64,000 nt of DNA. It comes from JAXFPC01 sp034180005. Lineage in GTDB: Bacteria > Bacillota > Negativicutes > Acidaminococcales > Acidaminococcaceae. Of the stretch, positions 48,235 to 56,675 are shown in pieces. Under the pieces are notes generated by a model. That model searched no databases and had not been told where the DNA came from. It saw only the letters and a program-made list of their open reading frames with translations. Position 1 is the stretch's first letter, and each line of letters opens with the position of its first letter. The stretch lies in NCBI GenBank assembly GCA_034180005.1, contig JAXFPC010000028.1, positions 25,660 through 89,659 of the forward strand, written 5' to 3'. A program made the translations under genes and the position numbers.

Positions 48235-49182
48235 TTAAAACGGAGTTCTGTCACCCACATAACAGATAATTTCATTATCCAGATACATTCCTTGCAGCAT
48301 CTCAAGATGCTCCATGGTAACATCTCCGCAGTTTGCGTAAGCGTACTCAAGCCCCATCTGTTCCCATTTGCTTTGTCCCAGGCGATGAAATTTAAGCAAA
48401 TTGATTTCAAACAAGTCATGCTCTTTCATAAAGTCAATCACTTTTTGAGCATTTTCCGCGCTGTCATTAAAACCTCCTATGATCGGTGTACGCAAAACCA
48501 ACCTTCCGGGCCAACCGCTTTCTTTCAAGGTAGCAATATTTCGCAATATTTTATCGTTGGAAACGCCCGTTCCGCGTATATGTGCTGCGTCATCCATGTT
48601 TTTCAGATCTATAAAAGCGAAATCTATATAGCGCATTATATTTAAAAATTTTTCGGTATCAAAATAAGCCGTGGTTTCTATTGCCGTATGAATCTGCAAA
48701 TTGCGGCACTTTTTAAGCACTTCCAACAAAAACTCATACTGCAGTAACGGTTCGCCCCCTGAAAAAGTTACGCCGCCTTCACTGCCCCAGTTGTTAAAAT
48801 CACGATGCAATATTTTCATCAACTCGGCTACAGTATATTCTTTACCGCAGATTTTTAAAGCATTTGAAGCGCAATATTGTGTACATTCAAAGGTAGTGCA
48901 TTTATTGCAGATATCCCAATCAATTACAGGCCCCTTTTGATTATCAAAACGCATACCGCCTTGATTGCACAGGCCAACACATGCACGACAACCGCTGTTC
49001 CACTTGCAAACTCGTTCGGCATACATGAGATGCCTGCGGCCGGCAAAATTTTCCGGATTAGCGCACCACTCACAGCGTAACGGACAACCTGAAAAGAAGA
49101 CTGTAGTTCTGCATCCCGGTCCGTCGTGAACCGAAAATGCCTGGACATCGAAAATTACAGAGCGTAATTCATCTTCTCTCAT
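48235..49182 (-). CDS. hpdA: 4-hydroxyphenylacetate decarboxylase activating enzyme
   Basis: 315 residues. Glycyl radical activase: SVHDGPGCRTTVFFSGCP, then the radical SAM C-x3-C-x2-C (CPLRCEWC), and two further ferredoxin-like Cys clusters (CKWNSGCRACVGLC and CNKCTTFECTQYC), as in decarboxylase and glycerol-dehydratase type activases. It uses SAM to make the Gly radical in HpdB. ATG 49182 is chosen over 49203 because AAGGAT lies 8 bases upstream of it. It is the third gene of the hpd operon. Confidence 0.92.
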   Translation of the reverse strand: MREDELRSVIFDVQAFSVHDGPGCRTTVFFSGCPLRCEWCANPENFAGRRHLMYAERVCKWNSGCRACVGLCNQGGMRFDNQKGPVIDWDICNKCTTFECTQYCASNALKICGKEYTVAELMKILHRDFNNWGSEGGVTFSGGEPLLQYEFLLEVLKKCRNLQIHTAIETTAYFDTEKFLNIMRYIDFAFIDLKNMDDAAHIRGTGVSNDKILRNIATLKESGWPGRLVLRTPIIGGFNDSAENAQKVIDFMKEHDLFEINLLKFHRLGQSKWEQMGLEYAYANCGDVTMEHLEMLQGMYLDNEIICYVGDRTPF

Positions 49183-49251
49183 AAAAATTATCCTTTCGTT
49201 CATACTTTGATATAAGGCGGAATAAATCCGCCTTATATCACTTCTAAAAAC

Positions 49252-49512
49252 TTATTTCATTGCAAAGCGTTCACATGAACTTGCTCCGCAAGTTCCATAT
49301 GCCCAATTTTCTTTATCAAATCCCGTACACGTTCCGATGCCGTATTTGTCAGCATCCTTAAAGAAGCTGCAGCAGGAACATTTTTCAGCCTGAACAAACA
49401 TCGGGCAAGCATCACTGCCTTCTCCGTCTATATATACTATATTCTTGCTCAGTGCACACATTCCTTTTTCGCAATCCAGATGGATATAATTTTTGCAGTC
49501 TATATGCTTCAT
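49252..49512 (-). CDS. hpdC: 4-hydroxyphenylacetate decarboxylase small subunit
   Basis: 86 residues, Cys-rich. His3, Cys6, Cys19 and Cys36 match, position for position, the first 4Fe-4S ligand set I recall for the Clostridium scatologenes small subunit; Cys45, Cys48, Cys62 and Cys80 match the second set with a two-residue shift. The ending GxCTGFDKENWAYGT also follows that family. The small subunit is needed for complex formation and regulation of the decarboxylase and is absent from phenylacetate and indoleacetate decarboxylases, so it supports the substrate call. AGGAGG ahead of the ATG. Confidence 0.93.
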   Translation of the reverse strand: MKHIDCKNYIHLDCEKGMCALSKNIVYIDGEGSDACPMFVQAEKCSCCSFFKDADKYGIGTCTGFDKENWAYGTCGASSCERFAMK

Positions 49513-49547
49513 AATTACTTACCTCCTCTTTTTATACGCATCGTCTG

Positions 49548-52253
49548 TCAAACGTTATCATACTCTGTACGATAAATAACCTCATCCTGAATAGGTTTAC
49601 CTATTTCGCACCAGTACTGAGTAAATCCTGCTACACGCACTGTCAGGTCGCGATATTTATCAGGCTTAACCTGGGCTTCACGCAGGGTCTTGGAATCTAC
49701 TACGTTGAACTGAACATGGAAGCCGCCTTTACGCATATAAGCTTTTACTATATCCAGAAGCTTTCTTGTTCCCTGCAAACCTTTGACAACTGTCGGGTGC
49801 AACTTCAGATTCATTTGAGAGTTCTGAGCAGTGCCGTGATCGTAAACAGTAGCCGATTCAAAGATAGCGTATACACCGTTCTTATCAGTTCCGGCTGCCG
49901 CAGACATGGAACCGTCCGAATAAGTTGTGCCTGCCAAACGACCTGCCGCATCAGCTAAGGTTACAAAGCCTTGAGGACCGTGGGTAGATACGGAGATCTG
50001 GCACAGATAGAGAGGCTTGCCGTAGTAGGAAAGGAATTCTCTCGTAAGACCGAACATTTCATCTTCGTACCATTTCAGGAATTTATCTGCTTCCCAATCC
50101 GCATTTCCGTATTTAGGAGCATTCAAGCAGTCAGCAAAAATCTTTGCATACTTCGGAGCATCGGCAGTAGCTTCGCGGAAATCAGGCGAGAACACGCCCG
50201 TTTCATAAGAAGTTTTGAAGCCGAAATTGTGCAGCATTGCATCTACAATTTCTTCCAGAGTATATTTCTTGTCAACAAACACATTCTTATTCAACGAAGC
50301 CAATTCGTTGATAAAAGTAACAGTGCCGCAAGATTCGAAGTTAATGGTGGCATTATAACGTCCACCCATCATACCGAGGTCGACACCCTTCTTAAAGCAG
50401 TCCGGTTTCAGCAAAGAAGCGATTACAGGCGGGCAATGTTTTCTCCAGATATCCATCTGAATGTTGTTGACTTTATTTACCACACCGATAATCAGTCTCA
50501 GGTAAGCGAGCCATTGATCCGTTATCGCTTTCATGCTGTCCAGCTTAACGTCATGCTTCGGCAGAATCTGCTTGCCGGTGCGATTATCAAATCCGTTGGT
50601 CAATACCAGTTCAAGAACTTTCGGAAGACCTACGAAGTGAACGCCTGTACCTGCGGTAGGACCTGCGCCGCCGGGAATCCAAGTAACTTTACCGTTATAT
50701 TCCAAAGGCAGGAAGCAGCACGGTGAAGATTCCAAACAGCCGCCTAAGCACCAAGCGCGAGCGTCTTCAAGATTCATTCCCTCGGGCCCGTAATTCATAA
50801 GAATGAAGTTGATGCCTGTCTGGTTATTCATCCAGGCCGGATAGCCCATGCCCAACTTCGTACAGGAAGCGGCTTTCATCAGGAACGATTCCGGAGTTTT
50901 TTCATCATAAAGAACGGATAATGTAGGCTGAGTAGTTCTGTTTCTCATGCCGGCTTCTATGATTAAATACTCCAAAGGAGTTACCGCAGACAATCCGTCC
51001 TTAGTCAGACCGCCAAGCGACAAATTGTTGAAAGTGTTGCCGGAAAGCACGCCGCCGGTTACGCCGGCAGAAGCGAAGCATTCTATGCAGGTTATTTTGA
51101 TGCGGTAGAATTGCAACAGCTCTATAACCTCTTCATCATTGGTGATGCCGTCTTCGATATCTTTTTCGTAGAAAGGCTGCAGAATTTGACCCAATCTGCC
51201 GATTGATTGTCCTGACTGCGGATCTTCGTTAACGACAGCCAGGTGACAAGCAAGCGTTAATTGCAATGCCTGACGGAAAGTGGACGGAGCTTTATGAGCA
51301 ACAGCATCCATAACCTCTGCAATCTCTTCGTAATTCTTTTTAAATTCCGCATTTTTCTCAACAGATGCAAGATAACGTGCTCTGTCCGCATGGTTTTGGC
51401 ACCATTTGCTCATACCCTGAGCGATGTATTTCATAGCGATGTAATAATAAGCGCGCCCCATACCCTGGATGCCGTCTCCGCCGGACTCGCCGATCGTTTC
51501 GGCAATTCTTTTGTCGCACATCTCTATGATGCCGTCCCAACCATATTGCAGCGGCAGATAGTAATTCATTACCTCGCGTCCCTGCGGTATGCAGTAGGAA
51601 TCGAACATACACAAAACGGATTCCATGATTTTTTGTTCCTGCTCGTATCCGGGCGTATATTTGGAATATCTCGTGCTGAGCTCTTCTACAGAGTTTCCGT
51701 CCCAAGGCTTGGATGCCTTGACAAGAACAGGAATATCTTCTTTGCGCATACCGAATTTTTTAGCTATGGAAATGATATTGCCATAACTTTGGGTAACGTT
51801 ACCGCCGCCGGCACCAACGATGGAAACTGCATCCGCTTCACTCTCGGGCGGAGCATCCACTTCTTTCATCAAAGCTTCCGCCTGCGCATTGAAGAAACTT
51901 GCCGTTACCCAGGGGAACGGGAAAGCACCGCGCACGTTTCTGGTTTTGTTCATAACAAGTTTTTCGTACGGTTGAATGGTAGGAGTCATATGAGAGAGGG
52001 CGGCGGCCATAGCCTTAGCTCTGCGAATAATGGTAATGTCGCCATCATTTTCCTGCCATACTCTGTTGTACCAGTAAGGATATTCCATGTCTACCGAATT
52101 TTTCAGCTGATAGTAAATATCCAACAATTTGGTGCAGCCTTCGGGCGGCGCAGGGATATCTTCTTTCGTACGGTCGTAAGTATTGATATCCAGTCCGCGT
52201 TTTTTCAACAGCTCATTTAATTTTTCCTCTTGCAATATTTGTTCATTGCTCAT
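49548..52253 (-). CDS. hpdB: 4-hydroxyphenylacetate decarboxylase glycyl radical subunit
   Basis: 901 residues. The C-terminal glycyl radical motif is RVAGFTQYW (Gly876) and the thiyl Cys506 sits in GGCLES, giving the Cys-x-Glu (Glu508) pair of arylacetate decarboxylases. Residues I recall from the C. scatologenes enzyme all fall at +3 here: Ser347, Phe408, Cys506, Glu508, His539, Glu640, Gly876. It splits 4-hydroxyphenylacetate (from tyrosine) into p-cresol and CO2. It is oxygen-sensitive and cytoplasmic. AAGGAGG lies 7 bases before ATG. First gene of hpdB-hpdC-hpdA-hemerythrin. The order of C and A is as in known hpd operons. Confidence 0.94.
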   Translation of the reverse strand: MSNEQILQEEKLNELLKKRGLDINTYDRTKEDIPAPPEGCTKLLDIYYQLKNSVDMEYPYWYNRVWQENDGDITIIRRAKAMAAALSHMTPTIQPYEKLVMNKTRNVRGAFPFPWVTASFFNAQAEALMKEVDAPPESEADAVSIVGAGGGNVTQSYGNIISIAKKFGMRKEDIPVLVKASKPWDGNSVEELSTRYSKYTPGYEQEQKIMESVLCMFDSYCIPQGREVMNYYLPLQYGWDGIIEMCDKRIAETIGESGGDGIQGMGRAYYYIAMKYIAQGMSKWCQNHADRARYLASVEKNAEFKKNYEEIAEVMDAVAHKAPSTFRQALQLTLACHLAVVNEDPQSGQSIGRLGQILQPFYEKDIEDGITNDEEVIELLQFYRIKITCIECFASAGVTGGVLSGNTFNNLSLGGLTKDGLSAVTPLEYLIIEAGMRNRTTQPTLSVLYDEKTPESFLMKAASCTKLGMGYPAWMNNQTGINFILMNYGPEGMNLEDARAWCLGGCLESSPCCFLPLEYNGKVTWIPGGAGPTAGTGVHFVGLPKVLELVLTNGFDNRTGKQILPKHDVKLDSMKAITDQWLAYLRLIIGVVNKVNNIQMDIWRKHCPPVIASLLKPDCFKKGVDLGMMGGRYNATINFESCGTVTFINELASLNKNVFVDKKYTLEEIVDAMLHNFGFKTSYETGVFSPDFREATADAPKYAKIFADCLNAPKYGNADWEADKFLKWYEDEMFGLTREFLSYYGKPLYLCQISVSTHGPQGFVTLADAAGRLAGTTYSDGSMSAAAGTDKNGVYAIFESATVYDHGTAQNSQMNLKLHPTVVKGLQGTRKLLDIVKAYMRKGGFHVQFNVVDSKTLREAQVKPDKYRDLTVRVAGFTQYWCEIGKPIQDEVIYRTEYDNV

Positions 52254-52303
52254 AACAGATCCTCCTTATAGATTTAGATCGGCCATCCAAAGCCCTTGAC
52301 TAT

Positions 52304-52335
52304 ATTATATGATTCTGCAACCACCGAATTCGTGG
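52304..52335 (-). promoter_or_regulatory. hpd promoter with palindrome at the -35 position
   Basis: Minus-strand -10 TATAAT at 52304-52309 without a good -35. At the -35 position is the palindromic CCACCGAATTCGTGG (52321-52335), a likely activator site. A LuxR-type regulator is encoded 6 kb upstream. Confidence 0.55.
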
Positions 52336-52395
52336 CTCCATGGACTTAAAAAAACTTAAATTTTTCGTGATGCTCCTACTAAAGACCTAGTGCCC

Positions 52396-52962
52396 TTAAC
52401 ATCCTTTAAGCTCCCTACTGTAATCACGCATGCTGCCTTTGCCCAAACTCATGTACAAATTGTCATAGCGTTCCTCCGCCAAATTTCTTCCTTGGCTCAA
52501 TGCAGCATTTATATCGCACCAATAGGAAGCCAGTCCCTCCGGCTGCCAGCTTTGCAGCTCACAGGACATATAACGCGCGAAAAGGTCTTTATTGTTTTCA
52601 TGATTCTGCACCAGCTGCGGATAACGCTCCGCCACTTCGTCCATCCATAAAACTTCCTGAGAAACAATCTTCTCTATGAGCGGATTCTCCTGAATCGGTT
52701 CAATCAACCCGTCAAGCAAAGCATACTTTTCAATCATCGTATTCCGCTCCGCAGCTTTGGCTGCATGTAAATTTTCCAGCAACAATGTCAGTGTTTCTTC
52801 AGAAAGTACGGAGTAAGTCATCCAACGCATTCTTTTCAACGCGGGTAAAGCTTTTTCCGGAACACTTTCTTCTACATTCATGGATGTAAAAAATTCCAGT
52901 TCAAGTTCCAGGATATCCTTGAGCAAACTTTCTTTTTCCTTATCGAGCATCTTTTTCACCAT
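52396..52962 (-). CDS. DUF4125 family protein, second copy
   Basis: About 188 residues, all-helical, rich in Glu and Leu. It shares with its neighbour the pattern LLKDILELELEFF near the start, RWMTYSVLSEETLTLLLENLHAAKAAERNTMIEKYA, EVLWMDEVAERYPQLV and the closing NLAEERYDNLYMSLG. I recognise this as DUF4125, unknown function. Start taken at ATG 52962, one base after the stop of the first copy; an upstream frame to 53064 overlaps that copy. No catalytic motif is visible. It may bind a metal or protein partner. Confidence 0.72.
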   Translation of the reverse strand: MVKKMLDKEKESLLKDILELELEFFTSMNVEESVPEKALPALKRMRWMTYSVLSEETLTLLLENLHAAKAAERNTMIEKYALLDGLIEPIQENPLIEKIVSQEVLWMDEVAERYPQLVQNHENNKDLFARYMSCELQSWQPEGLASYWCDINAALSQGRNLAEERYDNLYMSLGKGSMRDYSRELKGC

Positions 52963-52963
52963 C

Positions 52964-53563
52964 CTAATCAGTTGCCCGTTTTTGCGCTGCAGCCTTGGCT
53001 TCCACCTCTTCCAACGATTTAAATCCCATGCCGCGATACAAAATCTTATACCGTTCTTCCACAAGATTGATGTTCATTTTTTTTGCTTCCAAAACATCTC
53101 GCAGATACAGTTCCAATGTCTGATCTGAGTAAGTCTCCAATTCGCAACGTGCGTATCTGGCAAACGCCGGACTCATATTTATCGAAAGGGGGTATCTGGC
53201 ATGCAGATCCGTCATCCATTCTACCTCGACGGCAACAATATCGTCAATCATGCCGCTTTCGTTAATCACCGGAATCAAATCGTCCATCCTGGCATATTTT
53301 TCCATAACGAGATTGCGCTCGTCCTGAAGAGCGAACTGCAAATCTTCCCAATAAGCCTGCAAAGTTTCTCCCGATAAAACGGCGAAACTCATGTAACGCA
53401 TCGCGTGGAAAGTTTTCAATTGCTTTTGACATTCAACTTTATCACTTTGCCCCTCATTGACTTTCACAAACATCTCCGCTTCTATCGCGATGATTTTTTC
53501 CAGCAATTCATTTTTTTCTTGCTCACTATAACATCTTCTGTTACACCCGCAACTGCAGCTCAT
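52964..53563 (-). CDS. DUF4125 family protein, first copy, with Cys-rich N-terminus
   Basis: 199 residues. The same helical DUF4125 core as the next gene, preceded by a short CSCGCNRRC stretch that could bind a metal. Conserved blocks: EKIIAIEAEMFVKVN, MRYMSFAVLSGETLQAYWEDL, NLVMEKYARMDDLIP and EVEWMTDLHARYPLS. Its ATG overlaps the stop of the SGNH hydrolase gene (ATGA) with AAAGGAG upstream, so translation is coupled. Function unknown; tandem duplication here suggests a two-protein partnership. Confidence 0.75.
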   Translation of the reverse strand: MSCSCGCNRRCYSEQEKNELLEKIIAIEAEMFVKVNEGQSDKVECQKQLKTFHAMRYMSFAVLSGETLQAYWEDLQFALQDERNLVMEKYARMDDLIPVINESGMIDDIVAVEVEWMTDLHARYPLSINMSPAFARYARCELETYSDQTLELYLRDVLEAKKMNINLVEERYKILYRGMGFKSLEEVEAKAAAQKRATD

Positions 53564-54249
53564 AAGCAAACTCCTTTCTCGCATATTTCGTGTCTGACAG
53601 TCTTCAGCAAAGCTTCTGCCAATTTTCCCGAAGCGAAGGCCGTGGGATGAATACCGTCCTCACCAATCAACTCGTTCTCGGAATAATTCTCCATGATGCC
53701 GCGCCAATCAAGAAACGTGACCGCCGCACTTTTATCCGCAAATTCCCGCAACAAACGCGTATACTCATCCGTTCTGATTGCGACCGACGGCTCCCGTTTT
53801 TTTACAGCTTCACTCACCCGCGGTATGCCGACGAGGATAACGCGGCTTCCCTGTTCAGTCGCGCACGCTGCAAATTTTTCAATGTTTCCGATGTAATCAC
53901 CTGCGCTAACCCAAGGATCTCTGCCCATCAGCTCCGACTGCAGAGGAAGAACATTTCTTCTGCCGGCCGGCCACAAATCGGTAAGCCCCAACTGAATTAT
54001 CGTAACCTGCGGCTGCAGGAAAAAAATTTCATTTGCTTCGCCGCTGATAAGACTGTGAGTCGTGTTAGCGTGACGACAGCGATTAACAAGCACTACATCT
54101 CCGGCATATTCCGTGACCAGCATCTCCCGCAGCCGCTCCGGATACGTTTCCTCATAAAACAGAACCACTTTATTTTCTTTGTGGTGAAATCTTGGCAAGC
54201 CATAACTGTCGCCAATCAGAAGCACTTTTAATTTTCCGCTAAACCTCAT
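53560..54249 (-). CDS. SGNH/GDSL-family hydrolase
   Basis: 229 residues. Catalytic Ser in GDSYG near residue 14, the block II-like QLGLTDLWPAG, and the Asp/His pair in DGIHPT near 206. These enzymes are esterases or deacylases. There is no signal peptide, so it should act in the cytoplasm. ATG lies inside the end of the MFS gene with AAGG 7 bases upstream; the two overlap by 11 bases. The substrate is not known; context suggests an aromatic ester or thioester. Confidence 0.8.
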   Translation of the reverse strand: MRFSGKLKVLLIGDSYGLPRFHHKENKVVLFYEETYPERLREMLVTEYAGDVVLVNRCRHANTTHSLISGEANEIFFLQPQVTIIQLGLTDLWPAGRRNVLPLQSELMGRDPWVSAGDYIGNIEKFAACATEQGSRVILVGIPRVSEAVKKREPSVAIRTDEYTRLLREFADKSAAVTFLDWRGIMENYSENELIGEDGIHPTAFASGKLAEALLKTVRHEICEKGVCL

Positions 54250-55513
54250 CAGGACGCCTTATGCTCTTAGGCATCGTCAGAGCTGCTACCATAGCAACGA
54301 TGAACGAACCCATTGCAAAGTAGATGGAAGCCACGAAATTACCCGTGGCATCAGCCAAATAGCCGCCCATAAAACTGCCTACTGCAGGACCTATGCCCAT
54401 GATGATCCACGTTGCCAACCCCCAGATTTTACCGAGACTTTTCTGTCCGTAAATCGAACCGCAGTAACCTACAACACCGCCGGGAACAATTGCCCAGTAA
54501 GCTGCAAAAACTATGCTCACTATAACGCCCAGCATGTAAGATGTACCGTTCATCATGAGCAGCAGTACGCAAGCTATGGTGCCTATGGCAGGTCCTATTA
54601 TGAGCATAAGCTTACGCGCCTTGATCTCATCGTGCAAAGCGCCGACCAACTTGTCGGAAAAAATTCCCAGTAACGGCATGGTAAAGATGCCTGCAACTCC
54701 TATAATTACGTACAGATTAGTGGCTATGTCCAAGTTCATTCCCAAATCTTTCGTCCAGTAACGAACTATCTGTGTCCAAATTAAAAATTCTCCGCTTACA
54801 CAAGCCATGAAGCAAATAATTCCGGCCCACAACGGATACGTCGAAAAAGCTTCTTTGATGGACCAAATATACTCCTCTTTTGCCGGTGCGGCGCCAGTTT
54901 TGATCGCAGGCGTTCCGAAAGGCTCCAATCCGTAAGCGTCAGGATTTTTCTTAGCCAAGTACGAAGCCAAAAGTAACAGCACCAAAAATACCCAGCTCAA
55001 ATATGTCATAGCAATACGCCACTGCGACGCGCTCTGCACCAATAAAGGTTTCACTCCCAAACTGAGCAGCACCTGAGCCATGGGACCGCCGGCGAAAGCA
55101 ATGCCCCACATCGTGGCGTATTTTCCGCCAACGAACCATTTACGAACTGATACGGTCGAAGATACCCACAGCATACCCGTGCCTATACCGGCGCAGATAG
55201 CATAGCAAGCATAGTAAGTAAGCAAACTTTCCACACGAGCTGTCAGGAAAAATCCCAACATACAAAAGATAGCGGCAATAAAATACACGGGTTTCGTGCC
55301 CCATTTGTCAAGAATCAGTCCGCTGAAAAAAGCCGTTGTGGCATAAATCGTCATCATCAACGAATATCCCAGCGAAACCTCTGCGCCCGTCCAATTCATC
55401 GTTTGCGACATGGGTCCGGAAAAAACGGCGAAAGTCGCACGATAACCGAACAGACAAAATACTGCCAGCCATGCGGCCGCTACTACGCAGTAAGAAGTTT
55501 TCTTTGCATTCAT
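54239..55513 (-). CDS. MFS transporter, oxalate/formate-antiporter-like
   Basis: 424 residues with about 12 hydrophobic segments and the MFS loop motif ILDKWGTKPVYF near 67-78. The closest fold group I recognise is the OFA/monocarboxylate type. It starts at ATG 55513 (AAGGAT 8 bases upstream, better than the ATG three codons before). First gene of the group ahead of the hpd operon, so 4-hydroxyphenylacetate uptake or aromatic-acid export is a reasonable guess. The 245 bases upstream hold the leader, a weak TTGAAA-17-TAATAG, and the terminator of the response regulator. Confidence 0.82.
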   Translation of the reverse strand: MNAKKTSYCVVAAAWLAVFCLFGYRATFAVFSGPMSQTMNWTGAEVSLGYSLMMTIYATTAFFSGLILDKWGTKPVYFIAAIFCMLGFFLTARVESLLTYYACYAICAGIGTGMLWVSSTVSVRKWFVGGKYATMWGIAFAGGPMAQVLLSLGVKPLLVQSASQWRIAMTYLSWVFLVLLLLASYLAKKNPDAYGLEPFGTPAIKTGAAPAKEEYIWSIKEAFSTYPLWAGIICFMACVSGEFLIWTQIVRYWTKDLGMNLDIATNLYVIIGVAGIFTMPLLGIFSDKLVGALHDEIKARKLMLIIGPAIGTIACVLLLMMNGTSYMLGVIVSIVFAAYWAIVPGGVVGYCGSIYGQKSLGKIWGLATWIIMGIGPAVGSFMGGYLADATGNFVASIYFAMGSFIVAMVAALTMPKSIRRPDEV

Positions 55514-55676
55514 AAAATTCATCCTTTCATTATTTTTTTACCAGAGCACTTCGTATTTACGTCTACCCTCCTTCACTGCACAAACTATTACAACTTCATT
55601 CTATTATTTTCAAAAAACCATTACTTACGCCCAATGTATTAATATTTTTTAATCTTCCTTCGCCATAGGGACAAAA

Positions 55677-55724
55677 ATAAAAAAAAAGAGTTTTTATGGG
55701 ACTTTCGTCCCAAAAAACTCTTTT
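55677..55724 (-). terminator. Terminator after the response regulator
   Basis: Stem AAGAGTTTTT..GGGAC / GTCCC..AAAAACTCTT with a long T tract (TTTTTTTTTATTTTT) on the minus strand. It separates the regulators from the MFS gene. Confidence 0.9.
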
Positions 55725-55758
55725 ATATCAGACTTTTTTATTAAAAGCAGGCGCAATA

Positions 55759-56673
55759 TTACAAGTCCAAAGTCGCCCGCAGCTCTCCGTCGATCATTTC
55801 CTGCTCCAAGGCCGCGGCAATCTTCTCCGGATAAGCATATTTTACCTTCTCTGCTCCGAAAACATCAAGGATTTTACTGCTGTCGCCGTCATGCTCCTTG
55901 CATAACGCTTTGAAACGCTTAAGCAGATAACAACTGTCGGCAATTTCCTGCAAATGTAATTCTTTGATCGTCGCTGCCAATCTTTCATTTTCCACCCCAT
56001 AATTTTTACAGCAATATTCCAGCAGCGGAAGCAGCCAAATTGAACAATGCAATCCTTCAAAAAGCTTTTGCACAAATTCTCTTCTTGTCTCCGTCTTGAC
56101 CACATCTTCGTATAAATCGCAGAAACGCATGACTTGAATTATTTTATAAATATCCTCTTCCGTGCAGCGGAGATAATTGATTCTGCGAACCGTAGCATCG
56201 TCCACATTTTCACTCTCCGCAAGATTAGAATTATCAGAGATGTGCTGCAGCATCATATAAATCTTGTCTATAACCTTATGTCCCTCTTCCACATTATCCA
56301 AATATTGCTTTTTGTCCATCAAATTTTTCAAGACTGCCCGCAACTCTTTATAATTAACCGGTTTACTCAAAAAATTATGAGCTCCTGCGGAAAAACCGTT
56401 CACCCTGTCTTCGGGAGAAGCCAACGCCGTAATCATCACCACGGGAATATTCTTGGTTTCGCGACTGTCCTTAAGCGTTTGACATATCTCAAAGCCGCTC
56501 ATTCCCGGAAGCATCACGTCCAGCAAAATAACATCAGGTTTTTCCTGAAAAGCCTTCTCCAAAGCTTCCATGCCCTGATAAGCCAAAATAGTCTCATATC
56601 CCCACGAATGAACAAAGTCATTCATAATCTCCACACTTTTTCTGTTATCGTCAATTATCAGAACCTTAAACAT
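55759..56673 (-). CDS. Response regulator with uncharacterised C-terminal domain
   Basis: 304 residues. REC domain at 1-120: acidic pair in LIIDDN, phospho-acceptor Asp in VILLDVMLPGMSG, then MITALAS and the conserved Lys in FLSKPV. A linker of about 20 residues leads into some 160 residues of helical sequence that I do not recognise; I see no helix-turn-helix or HD/GGDEF motif. ATG 56673 has GAGG 6 bases ahead, 2 bases past the kinase stop. Its output is therefore unclear, probably protein contact. Confidence 0.85.
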   Translation of the reverse strand: MFKVLIIDDNRKSVEIMNDFVHSWGYETILAYQGMEALEKAFQEKPDVILLDVMLPGMSGFEICQTLKDSRETKNIPVVMITALASPEDRVNGFSAGAHNFLSKPVNYKELRAVLKNLMDKKQYLDNVEEGHKVIDKIYMMLQHISDNSNLAESENVDDATVRRINYLRCTEEDIYKIIQVMRFCDLYEDVVKTETRREFVQKLFEGLHCSIWLLPLLEYCCKNYGVENERLAATIKELHLQEIADSCYLLKRFKALCKEHDGDSSKILDVFGAEKVKYAYPEKIAAALEQEMIDGELRATLDL

Positions 56674-56675
56674 AA

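Noticed and set aside
49548..52253. Choline TMA-lyase, glycerol dehydratase or pyruvate formate-lyase for the glycyl radical enzyme
   Set aside because: The Cys-x-Glu active site, the matching substrate residues and the 86-residue Fe-S small subunit point to 4-hydroxyphenylacetate decarboxylase.
49548..52253. Phenylacetate or indoleacetate decarboxylase
   Set aside because: Those enzymes have no small subunit; here the small subunit with both cluster ligand sets is present. Not fully excluded for other hydroxylated arylacetates.
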